DNA of 27,227 bases from Candidatus Heimdallarchaeota archaeon AB_125 (GCA_001940755.1 MEHH01000008.1:1-27227), one strand, 5' to 3'; shown: positions 14,675 to 22,881, numbered from the stretch's first letter. Translations and numbers: made by a program. The notes: generated by a model not told the origin, from the letters alone.

Positions 14675-15384
14675 TCTGATTCCTCCTCTTTTTCAGCTTT
14701 AGGAGTTTTAGCTTTTGGAGTTTTAGCTTTTGGAGCTTCAGCTTTTGGAGTTTTAACTTTTGGAGCTTCAGCTTTTGGAGTTTTAGCTTTTGGAGCTTCA
14801 GCTTTTGGAGTTTTAACTTTTGGAGCTTCAGCTTTTGGAGCTTCTTCTTCAGCTAATTCTTCTAATACGTCTAATTCATCCAATTCAATATCTTCGAATT
14901 CTTCTTCGAGGACATCTTCATCTTCTAGCATATCTAAATCTTCTACTTCTTCAGCTAATTCTTCATCTTCATCAAAGATATCTTCAGCTAATTCTTCTTC
15001 TGTTATCTCTTTCACAGATCTTCGTTGAATGATAGCACGTCTTTTTTTATCTCTCAGACTTAGAGAGGTTATTACAATATTACTGGGATGAACTGGAAAA
15101 CTCACAATAGTACCATCTGCTTTCTCTTTACTATGTCCTTCAATGTGAATTGCATATCTTTGTGGTATAACTCTGATAACTTTTCCTTTAACTTCTTCAT
15201 CTTGTGATCTATTTTGGAAAACAGTTACTTTATCATTAACGTGTATAGGTAGACGACGAACTCCGTATCTTTCTCTCAACGCATGAGATAATGGAGCAGT
15301 CATCTTACGATTTCGAACATGATATTCTGCTTGGAAATGACTCTTCCTCTGCTTTCGAGGTTGTTTTGACTTTGTTTGTTTCAT
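14671..15384 (-). CDS. rpl24: Large-subunit ribosomal protein uL24 with long acidic and Ala-Pro-Lys tail
   Basis: The uL24 core (about 1-125) has KSHFQAEYHVRNRKMTAPLS, the KOW motif near 48-75, and VSFPVHPSNIVITSL. It binds 23S domain I near the peptide exit tunnel. Residues 125-181 are highly acidic (EDIFDEDEELAEEVEDLD-like). Residues 182-230 are a five-residue repeat (APKAE, APKVK, TPKAE, APKAK), ending EKEEESE. Archaeal uL24 is normally about 120 residues, so the tail doubles it. The site AGGTGATTTAA precedes ATG 15384. The eS4 start overlaps the stop. Confidence 0.97.
   Translation of the reverse strand: MKQTKSKQPRKQRKSHFQAEYHVRNRKMTAPLSHALRERYGVRRLPIHVNDKVTVFQNRSQDEEVKGKVIRVIPQRYAIHIEGHSKEKADGTIVSFPVHPSNIVITSLSLRDKKRRAIIQRRSVKEITEEELAEDIFDEDEELAEEVEDLDMLEDEDVLEEEFEDIELDELDVLEELAEEEAPKAEAPKVKTPKAEAPKAKTPKAEAPKVKTPKAEAPKAKTPKAKTPKAEKEEESE
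14695..14845 (-). repeat. 30-nt (15-nt) tandem repeats in the uL24 tail
   Basis: On the plus strand GGAGTTTTAGCTTTTGGAGC plus TTCAGCTTTT recurs with few changes, about five times. The underlying 15-nt unit encodes A/T-P-K-A/V-E/K. All copies stay in the uL24 frame. Confidence 0.9.
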
Positions 15385-15393
15385 TTAAATCAC

Positions 15394-15810
15394 CTATACA
15401 ATGATGGAAGCTTGATGTGCAATTCTTGGCCATTTTTCTGCTGCTTCTTTGGCAACAGGACCTCTAATTTCACTTCCGAGTGGGTCTCCTACTTCGTTAG
15501 TAAGAACCACTGCATTCTCTTCAAACTGAATCCAATCTCCAGATCTTCTACGATAAGGTGATCGTTGTCTTACAACCACTGCAGAAAAGATTAGTTTTCT
15601 TCTTTGAGGAGTTCCTTGCTTTACTGATACTATTACCATATCAGCAACAGAAGCTTTTGGAATCCTGTTTAATCTTCCTCTATAATGCTTTACTGCAATT
15701 ATTTGCACAATTCTAGCACCTGAATTGTCAGTGCATTTTATTCTGGATCCGACCATTAGTCCTTTAGTGATATGAACTTGTGTTCTTCCGACTGTTTTTC
15801 TCTTTGCCAT
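15394..15810 (-). CDS. rpl14: Large-subunit ribosomal protein uL14
   Basis: uL14 lies at the subunit interface. The 138-residue protein includes GLMVGSRIKCTDNSGARIVQIIAV, the archaeal RLNRIPKASVADMVIVSVKQGTP and the VVRQRSPYRRRSGDWIQFEENAVVL segment. The site AAGGTGATAAA precedes the ATG. It lies between uS17 and uL24 in the canonical order. Confidence 0.98.
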   Translation of the reverse strand: MAKRKTVGRTQVHITKGLMVGSRIKCTDNSGARIVQIIAVKHYRGRLNRIPKASVADMVIVSVKQGTPQRRKLIFSAVVVRQRSPYRRRSGDWIQFEENAVVLTNEVGDPLGSEIRGPVAKEAAEKWPRIAHQASIIV

Positions 15811-15819
15811 TTTATCACC

Positions 15820-16152
15820 TTAGTTTATTTTTTGTATAACTACAAAACTCACAGTTTTTGCGAGTGGTCGGCATTCTGCGGCTAAAACCATATCTCCTTC
15901 TTTAACATTCAAACAAGGAGGGTTGTGGGCAGAAATCTTTCCATGAGCACGTTCATATCTTCTGTACTTTTTCACATACTGAAGATAATCTCTCCTAATA
16001 ACGACTGTTCGTCTCATTTTGTCAGAAACCACTTTTCCTGTGAATATCCTTCCTCTAACAGGAAGTTTTCCATGAAATGGACAACGTGGATCTTCACATT
16101 CTGTGGAAGGTGCTTCCACTCCTGGAACACCTATATTCCTTACTTCACTCAT
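15820..16152 (-). CDS. rps17: Small-subunit ribosomal protein uS17
   Basis: uS17 is a primary 16S rRNA binder. It has 110 residues from ATG 16152, with CEDPRCPFHGKLPVRGRIFTGKVVSDKMRRTVVI and the C-terminal HNPPCLNVKEGDMVLAAECRPLAKTVSFVV. I reject the upstream in-frame ATG at 16188. AGGTGACT sits 7 nt before 16152, and archaeal uS17 begins close to the RNIGV motif. The first gene of the minus-strand array, it diverges from uL22 across a 415-bp spacer. Confidence 0.96.
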   Translation of the reverse strand: MSEVRNIGVPGVEAPSTECEDPRCPFHGKLPVRGRIFTGKVVSDKMRRTVVIRRDYLQYVKKYRRYERAHGKISAHNPPCLNVKEGDMVLAAECRPLAKTVSFVVIQKIN

Positions 16153-16567
16153 TTCTTTAGTCACCTCGGTAAAGCGTCTTACACCCATGTTGTCCCATGT
16201 ATATCAAAAACATAGGAGAACAATCTCGGCCCCAAATTTCTTCGGAGTTAGACGTCACATACCTGTGTCTAGTTTCGATCTATTTTGAAACTATATTCGA
16301 CAGTCTCCCTCAAACATCTATCTTTTTAATAGTTTTCATCGTTAAGTTTTTTAAAATCTATAATTTGGATACTAAAACCCTTATCAGAATATGCTTTATT
16401 TATTTTCTATTATTTGCTCATTAAAGAAAACCATTTTAAATATCAAATAGTCGATTTTACTTGCCGGGTAATAGTAAATACAATTTGTATCCGTTAATAA
16501 ACCTTAAAAATTGTACCCTTACTCGCTAATGTAGTCAAAGTAATAAGAATATACAGGAGATATTAGA
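16153..16567. promoter_or_regulatory. 415-bp divergent spacer between uS17 and uL22, with promoters and a leader inverted repeat
   Basis: No convincing gene lies here. Minus-strand TATA candidates for uS17 are CTATTAAAAAG (16322-16332) and ATTTTAAAAAAC (16347-16358). A plus-strand candidate for uL22 is CCTTAAAAATTG (16502-16513), about 30 nt before a likely transcript start. Within the uS17 leader there is a perfect 7-bp inverted repeat, TAGTTTC and GAAACTA (16270-16276 and 16287-16293), with a 10-nt loop. The region is what an inversion would create between two formerly co-directional genes. Confidence 0.5.
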
Positions 16568-17032
16568 TTGCCAAAATACAAATATTCAGTTCAAACAGAT
16601 CCCGACAGATCAGCCAAAGCTTCTGCAAGAGAAATAGATGTCAGTAGAAAGGCTGCTCGCGAAATTTGTAACACAATTAAAGGTATGACAATTCATCAAT
16701 CTATTGAATTTCTTGAAGCAGTAATTGATAAGAAACTTGCAGTTCCATACAAGCGTTTCAAAAATAATGTTGGACACAAAAGTACTGTAGTAGGTTGGAC
16801 AGGTGGCAGATATCCTGTAAAAGCTGCAAACGAGATTCTAAAAGTTGTAAAGAATCTAGAAAACAATGCAGAAAATAATCAATTACAATTAGATAGATGT
16901 AGGATTACTCATGCTGTAACTCTACAAGGATCACGACAAAAAGCAATATTTTATCGAGCTCATGGAAGTTCATCACCTAAAGTGAGACAATTTGTCCATA
17001 TAGAATTAGTAGCAGAAGTAGCCGAGATGTGA
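16568..17032 (+). CDS. rpl22: Large-subunit ribosomal protein uL22
   Basis: uL22 lines the peptide exit tunnel. The 154-residue product includes REIDVSRKAAREICNTIKGM, the segment PYKRFKNNVGHKSTVVGWTGGRYPVKAANEIL and the beta-hairpin tail (RAHGSSSPKVRQFVHIELV). It begins at TTG 16568, with AGGAGAT 6 nt upstream; MPKYKYSVQ is the normal archaeal N-terminus. It leads a four-gene operon with uS3, uL29 and Rpp29. The usual upstream genes (rpl3, rpl4, rpl23, rpl2, rps19) are not in the window. Confidence 0.97.
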   Translation: MPKYKYSVQTDPDRSAKASAREIDVSRKAAREICNTIKGMTIHQSIEFLEAVIDKKLAVPYKRFKNNVGHKSTVVGWTGGRYPVKAANEILKVVKNLENNAENNQLQLDRCRITHAVTLQGSRQKAIFYRAHGSSSPKVRQFVHIELVAEVAEM

Positions 17033-17036
17033 GAAT

Positions 17037-18140
17037 ATGCCTACAACAAAAGATTATCTATTAAAAAAATATCAAAGAAATTCAATTGACGAATTTTTAG
17101 CTCATGAATTGAAAAATGCTGAATATGGGGGAGTTGAACTTAGGAGAACACCTTTAGGAGATCGTGTCATTCTTAGAGTAGGAAGAGTAGGATTAGCTAT
17201 TGGGGGAAGAGGAAGAAACATACACCGAATTACTGAAGCCTTACGTGAGCAATATGAATTAGATAACCCTCAAATTGAAGTAACAGAGGTGGAAAATCCA
17301 GAACTTGATTCTCGAATCATGGCATATCGTTTAGCATCTTCGTTAGAGAGAGGTCGTCATTTCCGTAGAAGTGCTCACGGAATCATTAGACGTATAATAT
17401 CAATTGGAGCAAAAGGTGTTGAAATAAAGATTAGCGGAAAGATTACAAGTCAGAGAGCAAGAGTTGAAACCTTTAGAGCTGGATTTGTAGCAAAGGCAGG
17501 AGATCCTGCTGAAAGATTTGTTGATATAGGAAAGGCAACAGCCCTTATTCGACGTGGGTTAATTGGCGTTCAAGTACGAATCATGAGGGGAGATGCAATT
17601 TTACCAGATGATATTGCTATTGAAGCTGAACCAACTTCCACATCAATGATCGTTGATACAGGCATAGAAGAAGAACCAGAAATCATTGAAGAGGTTAGCG
17701 ATGAAATTATTGAAGAATTAGAAGAATTTCCAGATATTGATGAAGAACTCGAAAAAATAGCAGAAGAAGATAAGAAGAAGAAAAAGAAGAAACCAAAAGA
17801 CGAGTTTGAAGAACTGGAAGAAGTCGATAAAGTTTCCAAAGCTAAGAAGACTGAAAAGGTTACAAAGACAGAAAAAGTAGATAAGCCTACAAAGACAGAA
17901 AAAGTAGATAAGCCTACAAAGACAGAAAAAGTAGATAAGCCTACAAAGACAGAAAAAGTAGATAAGGCTTCAAAGACAGAAAAAGTAGATAAGGCTTCAA
18001 AGACAGAAAAGATAGATAAGGCTTCAAAAACAGAAAAAGTAGATAAGGCTTCAAAAACAGAAAAAGTAGATAAGGCTTCAAAAACAGAAAAAGAAGAAAA
18101 GAAAGAAGAAAAACCCAAAGAGAAGTCCAAGAAAAAATAA
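17037..18140 (+). CDS. rps3: Small-subunit ribosomal protein uS3 with acidic and Lys-rich repeat tail
   Basis: uS3 sits at the mRNA entry channel. The KH domain has the GGRG loop at 56-59 (LAIGGRGRNIHRI), and the C-terminal core domain (RHFRRSAHGIIRRIISIGAKGVEIKISGKI) runs to about 190. Residues 205-245 are acidic. After a Lys run comes a nine-residue repeat, KTEKVDKPT or KTEKVDKAS, about eight times, ending in KEEKKEEKPKEKSKKK. Archaeal uS3 is usually 210-250 residues; this one is 367. TGTGAGA lies before the ATG, overlapping the uL22 stop. Confidence 0.97.
   Translation: MPTTKDYLLKKYQRNSIDEFLAHELKNAEYGGVELRRTPLGDRVILRVGRVGLAIGGRGRNIHRITEALREQYELDNPQIEVTEVENPELDSRIMAYRLASSLERGRHFRRSAHGIIRRIISIGAKGVEIKISGKITSQRARVETFRAGFVAKAGDPAERFVDIGKATALIRRGLIGVQVRIMRGDAILPDDIAIEAEPTSTSMIVDTGIEEEPEIIEEVSDEIIEELEEFPDIDEELEKIAEEDKKKKKKKPKDEFEELEEVDKVSKAKKTEKVTKTEKVDKPTKTEKVDKPTKTEKVDKPTKTEKVDKASKTEKVDKASKTEKIDKASKTEKVDKASKTEKVDKASKTEKEEKKEEKPKEKSKKK
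17850..18090 (+). repeat. 27-nt in-frame tandem repeats in the uS3 tail
   Basis: The unit AAGACAGAAAAAGTAGATAA plus GCCTACA or GGCTTCA is repeated about eight times with near-identical sequence. The first copies end PT and the later ones AS, which indicates two rounds of local duplication. The repeats are coding and not a CRISPR array. Confidence 0.92.
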
Positions 18141-18154
18141 AGGAGTAAAGTGAT

Positions 18155-18358
18155 ATGGCACTAATACGAGCAAGTGAAATTAGAAAACTGAACAAAAATC
18201 AAAGACTCAAGAAACTGGACGAATACAAAAAGAAGTTATTTACTATTCAATCAGAATTATCATCTGGTGGTTCAATAGAAAATCCTGGCCAAATTCAAGA
18301 ATACAAAAAAGCTATTGCAAGACTTATGACCATTATGACTGAACTAGATGATATTTAA
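18155..18358 (+). CDS. rpl29: Large-subunit ribosomal protein uL29
   Basis: The 67-residue protein lies at the tunnel exit, next to the docking site for SRP and the translocon. MALIRASEIRKLNKNQRLKKLDEYKKKLFTIQSEL and the second helix NPGQIQEYKKAIARLMTIM fit the two-helix uL29 fold. AAAGTGAT directly precedes the ATG. The stop overlaps the next start (TAATG). Confidence 0.96.
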   Translation: MALIRASEIRKLNKNQRLKKLDEYKKKLFTIQSELSSGGSIENPGQIQEYKKAIARLMTIMTELDDI

Positions 18359-18663
18359 TGTCAAGAGAAAATAGCACTAAAAGAAAATCTAGAGTGTGGC
18401 GAATCCTTTCTTCGTCACTAGTTGGATTGGAAATAGAAGTGATACAGAGTTCTTCTGAAGATTTAGTTGGCGTAAAAGGCGTTATTGAAGAGGAAACATC
18501 AAATCTTTTGGGAGTTTTAACAAAGAAAAAAATTTTGTGGATTCCAAAGTTGAATCAAGTTTTTAAGATAAAAATTACAGATGGTACTACGATTTTAGTT
18601 GAAGGTTACTTGATTAAAGGAACTCCAGAAACAAGAGTAAGGAAAAAAATACCAAACTGGTAA
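18358..18663 (+). CDS. rnp1: Ribonuclease P protein component 1 (Rpp29/Pop4)
   Basis: Rpp29 is a protein subunit of archaeal RNase P, which removes 5' leaders from pre-tRNAs. The 101-residue product has the Sm-like barrel: LVGLEIEVIQSSSEDLVGVKGVIEEETSNLLGVLT followed by a strand-rich half ending in VEGYLIKGTPETR. Its ATG overlaps the uL29 stop by one base. Position after uL29 is typical of archaea; uS17 would normally follow but here lies on the other strand. It converges with valS, with 24 bp between. Confidence 0.95.
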   Translation: MSRENSTKRKSRVWRILSSSLVGLEIEVIQSSSEDLVGVKGVIEEETSNLLGVLTKKKILWIPKLNQVFKIKITDGTTILVEGYLIKGTPETRVRKKIPNW

Positions 18664-18687
18664 CTGAATGTTACCAGATCACAATAT

Positions 18688-21156
18688 CTATAATTTCAAA
18701 TTTAAAGAAGTTTCTTCATTTAGTTTGATTATTTCTCCTTCCTTTATACTATCAATATTTTCTGCAATATCCTCAATACCATGCATTGATTGAAGATCAC
18801 CCATCAAAGGAGATAGTTCTTTGGGTAGATATGCATGCTTAATTGGTGTATTCAAAGGCAACTTCTTATCTTTCTTAAACTTCCAAATTGCGGAATTTGT
18901 TTCTAATAGTAATGGTGTCAAAGTAGTGTACTTTGATTCTTGAATAATCTCTTCAGGTTCTGGAAACGCTTGTATATGAACGCTTGAATCATAAATCCCT
19001 CTGTAAATCAGATCTGTTACAAAAGGAATGATTGGAGCAAATCCTTTAGTCAGTTCTTTTATGATTTTGTGAAGAGTAAACCAAGCTGCTTTTTGCTCCT
19101 TTGCATCATATTTTTCGTTTCTATTGTAAGCTCTTCCTTTTACAAGTTCCATATAATTTGAAGCGAATACTTCCCAAGCAAAGTTTCTCAGAGTTTTAGC
19201 AGGTATTTGAAAGTCATAAATCTCATAACCTTTTTGGGATTCATCTATAGCTTTTGCTAGTTCAGATAGTATCCATTCATCTGCAGGTTGTAAGGAAACT
19301 TCTGATTCATCTTCAATAATTGGAAACCTACTAATGAATTTAGCAATATTATAGAGTTTGTTAATGAATTTTGAAATTCCTTGTAATCTTTGTTGATTGA
19401 ATCTTATATCTGAACCATGACTTGCTTCAGCAGCCCCATAGAATCTAACAGCATCTCCACCATATTTCTCAATCATCTTTTCAGGTTGAACATCGGTTCC
19501 TTTGCTTTTCGACAATTTTTCTCCTTTACTATCTACTACATGTCCTGAAATCCAAGCATGATTAAAAGCAGGTTTTTTATGAAGCTGCAAACCTCTCAAC
19601 ATAGTATAATGTAACCAAGTTCTTACTATGTCTTTACCTTGAGGTCTGATATCACAGATAAATGGCCTTTTGTTCAATTCTTTGAAGATTTCTTCATCCT
19701 TCTTGTTGTGAGGGTGTTTAAGAATATAGATTTCACTTATTGAAGAATCCATCCAAGTATCAAAGGTGCGTAAATCACCTTCAAAGCCTTCAGTACTATT
19801 GCATTTTTCACATGTATCAAATGGAGGATTATCTTTCCAAGGTTGATAATAAGGTCCTGGTACTGGTACTTTAGGATGATTACATTTTTTGCAGTACCAA
19901 ATTGGTACTTCTGTTCCATAGTATCGTCTTCTGCTTATTGGCCAATCAATTGAAACAGTGTTTAACCAATCTACCCATATCTGTCTCATAAAAGGTGGGA
20001 AGAATTCCATTTCCTGTGCATATTCGAGCAGCTGTGGAACATATTCTACTTGTTTTAAATAATATTCAGGCATCGCTAAGAATTCTACTTCATTCTTACA
20101 TCGCGAACATGTAGGAAAATTGTGAGCTACATCTGCTTTTTCTAAAACGAATCCTTGCTCTTCAAGATCATTTGCAATTTGTTTTTTTGCTTCTTTTACA
20201 CTTAAACCTACGTAAGAAGGTACCTTATCAGTTATCTTTCCATCTGTATTAATTACAGTTCTTGGGTTCAATTGAAGTTCTCTAAATATCTGAACATCCC
20301 CTGAATCTCCATATGCACACACCATCATTACTCCTGTTCCAAATTCTGCCTTTGCATAATGATGTGACATGATTGGTACTTCATCTTCAAACATAGGAGA
20401 AATAGCTGTTTTACCTTCCAAATGTAAATACCTGTCATCCTTTGGATTGAAGATTACTACACCGATAGCGGGTATTAATTCAGGTCTAGATGTTGAGATA
20501 ATTAGCTCTTCTCCTGTTTCTTTTACTTTGAATCTAATATCATAAAGTAGATGTGACCCAGATTTGTAATCAATTTCATTATCTGCTATAGTTGTTTTGC
20601 ATCGTGTGCAATAATTATTTGGCCGATCATCTTCGTAAATTTGACCCTCGTTGAATAGTTTAATGAAAGTTGCTTGTGTAAGAGCTCTGTATTGTTCCTC
20701 ATCAGTTTTATAAACTTCGTCCCATTCAAAGGAATTGTTGCTGAATCCCAGGATTCTGCATACATGAAGAATTTGATCACCTACACGATCTAAAATTCCT
20801 TTACACATGCTAAGAAATTCTTCTCTAGGAACATCATGCATAGAAACTCTAAATTCTTTCTCAGCTTGAACTTCAATTGGCAAACCATTACGATCCAAAC
20901 ACATTGGGAATAAGATTTCATTTCCTGACATTCTCCTAAATCGTGCTATCATATCAATACCGCTGTAATGAATAGCACCACCCATATGCCAAGGAGCGTT
21001 TGCATATGGAGGAGGAGTATCAATCGCATAGATTGGTTTTCCTGATTTTTTATTGAAAGCAAATAGTCTTTCCTTTTGCCAAATAGTAAATAATTCTATG
21101 TCTTTTATTTGGGGATCATATGTCTTTTCTGTTAGTTTTGGGACGAACTCACTCAC
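18688..21156 (-). CDS. valS: Valyl-tRNA synthetase (archaeal type, HMGG variant of the HIGH motif)
   Basis: This class I enzyme charges tRNA-Val; the product is 822 residues. TPPPYANAPWHMGG is the HIGH region, with Gly in place of the second His. LDRNGLPIEV replaces the common DCHGLP, GEKLSKSKG is the KMSKS loop, and the editing domain has STSRPELIPAIG and EFGTGVMMVCAYGD. The latter is a ValRS pattern rather than IleRS or LeuRS. Several CxxC pairs (CTRC, CSRC, CKKC, CEKC) suggest zinc knuckles. GGTGATAACT precedes GTG 21156; the upstream GTG at 21165 is part of that site. The frame is intact, and I judge it functional. Confidence 0.9.
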   Translation of the reverse strand: MSEFVPKLTEKTYDPQIKDIELFTIWQKERLFAFNKKSGKPIYAIDTPPPYANAPWHMGGAIHYSGIDMIARFRRMSGNEILFPMCLDRNGLPIEVQAEKEFRVSMHDVPREEFLSMCKGILDRVGDQILHVCRILGFSNNSFEWDEVYKTDEEQYRALTQATFIKLFNEGQIYEDDRPNNYCTRCKTTIADNEIDYKSGSHLLYDIRFKVKETGEELIISTSRPELIPAIGVVIFNPKDDRYLHLEGKTAISPMFEDEVPIMSHHYAKAEFGTGVMMVCAYGDSGDVQIFRELQLNPRTVINTDGKITDKVPSYVGLSVKEAKKQIANDLEEQGFVLEKADVAHNFPTCSRCKNEVEFLAMPEYYLKQVEYVPQLLEYAQEMEFFPPFMRQIWVDWLNTVSIDWPISRRRYYGTEVPIWYCKKCNHPKVPVPGPYYQPWKDNPPFDTCEKCNSTEGFEGDLRTFDTWMDSSISEIYILKHPHNKKDEEIFKELNKRPFICDIRPQGKDIVRTWLHYTMLRGLQLHKKPAFNHAWISGHVVDSKGEKLSKSKGTDVQPEKMIEKYGGDAVRFYGAAEASHGSDIRFNQQRLQGISKFINKLYNIAKFISRFPIIEDESEVSLQPADEWILSELAKAIDESQKGYEIYDFQIPAKTLRNFAWEVFASNYMELVKGRAYNRNEKYDAKEQKAAWFTLHKIIKELTKGFAPIIPFVTDLIYRGIYDSSVHIQAFPEPEEIIQESKYTTLTPLLLETNSAIWKFKKDKKLPLNTPIKHAYLPKELSPLMGDLQSMHGIEDIAENIDSIKEGEIIKLNEETSLNLKL

Positions 21157-21302
21157 AGTTATCACCCTTTAGTATTGCTGTTTTTCTTTGCTTTAAAAAT
21201 TGAGTGATTACACACCCAATTAAACAAACTTTCTATTCTGAGTCAAGATAGAAGCCATTTTAAAACCTTCGTTAACTTTTCTTAACTAGAAAGAAAAAGG
21301 AA

Positions 21303-22802
21303 TTAGTGGTTTTTCATTGTTGTTTCTATGGATTCTCCCTCGCTTCTATCCTCAGGTCCTCTGAAATAAGATAGAATAGCTCCCAAGAGTGTTAATACTG
21401 CATATACTCCGAATACCCACTTTAATCCTAACGCATAATTCACCTCACCATAAATTGGGAGACCATTTTTATTTGAAACAAAATTTGCTACCAATGCAAG
21501 AATAACTGTTGATAGAGCTGTTCCTAAGCTTATTCCTACACTTGTAGTTAATCCATGTAAACCACTCGCTACTCCTAGTTTTTCCCTTGGTGCAGCAGTC
21601 ATTATACTATTTCCATTAGGAGCTTGAAACAGACCTATACAGATACCTATCACAATGGATGTAACAATATAAACTGAGATATGGGCATTGACATCAATTA
21701 ATGCTGAAAGAATTGCAAGCATTATCGCGACACCTATCATTGCACCAGAACATAAGTATCTTGCATCTACCTTGTTTGAGAGCTTTCCTGAAACTGCTGC
21801 TAAAAGACCCATTCCAATAGCTATTCCTGAAAGAACTAATCCAAGTTCTATTGGAGTATGTGTAATTCCAAATTTTGGTAGAAATAAACTGAAATGATAG
21901 ATGATAACAATATAGCCTTGATGTTGTAATATTGCCGTAACTAATCCTATTGAGATCTTTCTGTTTTTCAACATCTTGAAATCAATTAATGGATAGGAGG
22001 TTCTTCTTTCCCACCAAATGAATAGTGGAAGCACAAGAAGACTGACTCCAAATGCTATTCCTGCCCACATTCTTGCATTTGGTATTGTATCTGTTTCAGG
22101 AAAAACAGTGAAACTTAATACTAGAATTATTAAGAATAATGCAAATAATAATGAACCAAGATGATCTGTTTTCTTTCGTTTAGCAAGAGGAGGTGTTTCG
22201 GGAATATTATAATGAACTAGTAACAATCCCATAATAACAATTGGAAGGTTAATCAGAAATACACCACTAATTCTCCAATATTTATCAAGGACAGTTCCAA
22301 ACACAGGACCCAACATTATTGCTAGTGAGATGATTCCAAAGTTTATTCCAATGGCGGTTCCTCTATTCTTCTTTGTTGTGAATCTTGTTACTAAAGCCAT
22401 ACCATTTGCCATCATTCCAGTTGCACCAATTGCTTGTATAACTCTGCTGAAAACCAAGAACCAGATAGATCTTAGAAGAAATTCAACTGAAAGAAAGCAG
22501 AAAAGAGAACCTATTCCAAATAGAATCATCCCATACTGGTAAATCCTTTTGTTGCTATATCTATCCCCTAGATCTCCTGCAATTACTGTAAAAGCCATCA
22601 TAGTTAGTAAATAGGAAAGTATAACCCATTGTACTATAGATGGAGTAACTCCAAAATCTGTTTGTAACTGTTCAAGAATCACCACAACAACAGAAGCATC
22701 CATGGAAGACATGAAAACTCCTGTACCTACAGCACTCACTAAAGTAATGATTTTCAGTTGGGAGTTTGAAAACATCTCAGAGTTATCAGAGTCAGAAGCC
22801 AT
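21303..22802 (-). CDS. MFS transporter, DHA2 (14-TM drug:H+ antiporter) type
   Basis: This integral membrane exporter has about 499 residues and roughly 14 hydrophobic segments. The N-terminal SSMDASVVVVILEQLQTDF matches the DHA2 motif D1 region, and motif A is GDLGDRYSNKR in loop 2-3. RVIQAIGATGMM and LGPVFGTVL follow as motif B- and C-like segments. The substrate is unknown; the family exports drugs and other small amphipathic molecules. ATG 22802 is favoured over GTG 22808. The family is widely exchanged with bacteria, so transfer is possible. The gene is divergent from hef. Confidence 0.9.
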   Translation of the reverse strand: MASDSDNSEMFSNSQLKIITLVSAVGTGVFMSSMDASVVVVILEQLQTDFGVTPSIVQWVILSYLLTMMAFTVIAGDLGDRYSNKRIYQYGMILFGIGSLFCFLSVEFLLRSIWFLVFSRVIQAIGATGMMANGMALVTRFTTKKNRGTAIGINFGIISLAIMLGPVFGTVLDKYWRISGVFLINLPIVIMGLLLVHYNIPETPPLAKRKKTDHLGSLLFALFLIILVLSFTVFPETDTIPNARMWAGIAFGVSLLVLPLFIWWERRTSYPLIDFKMLKNRKISIGLVTAILQHQGYIVIIYHFSLFLPKFGITHTPIELGLVLSGIAIGMGLLAAVSGKLSNKVDARYLCSGAMIGVAIMLAILSALIDVNAHISVYIVTSIVIGICIGLFQAPNGNSIMTAAPREKLGVASGLHGLTTSVGISLGTALSTVILALVANFVSNKNGLPIYGEVNYALGLKWVFGVYAVLTLLGAILSYFRGPEDRSEGESIETTMKNH

Positions 22803-22881
22803 ATTCACATCGCTTTTACTAGAAGTTCTCTAATATAAGATTTTTGCAGCAATTTATACAATAGATAATAAAAGACCATAA

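Noticed and set aside
14648..15028. Plus-strand open frame opposite uL24
   Set aside because: It is the shadow of the acidic and Ala-Pro-Lys tail. The product is simple Ser/Ala/Gly sequence with no family features.
16153..16188. N-terminal extension of uS17
   Set aside because: The strong AGGTGACT site and the family N-terminus place the start at 16152.
16197..16424. Small plus-strand open frames in the uS17/uL22 spacer
   Set aside because: They are AT-rich and lack ribosome sites. Their products look random and overlap promoter elements.
17570..18130. Long minus-strand open frame opposite uS3
   Set aside because: It is the antisense shadow of the lysine-rich repeat (Phe/Ser/Leu-rich product), with no ribosome site of its own.
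18688..21156. valS as a pseudogene because HIGH is altered
   Set aside because: The frame is full length, and the KLSKS, editing and zinc motifs are intact.
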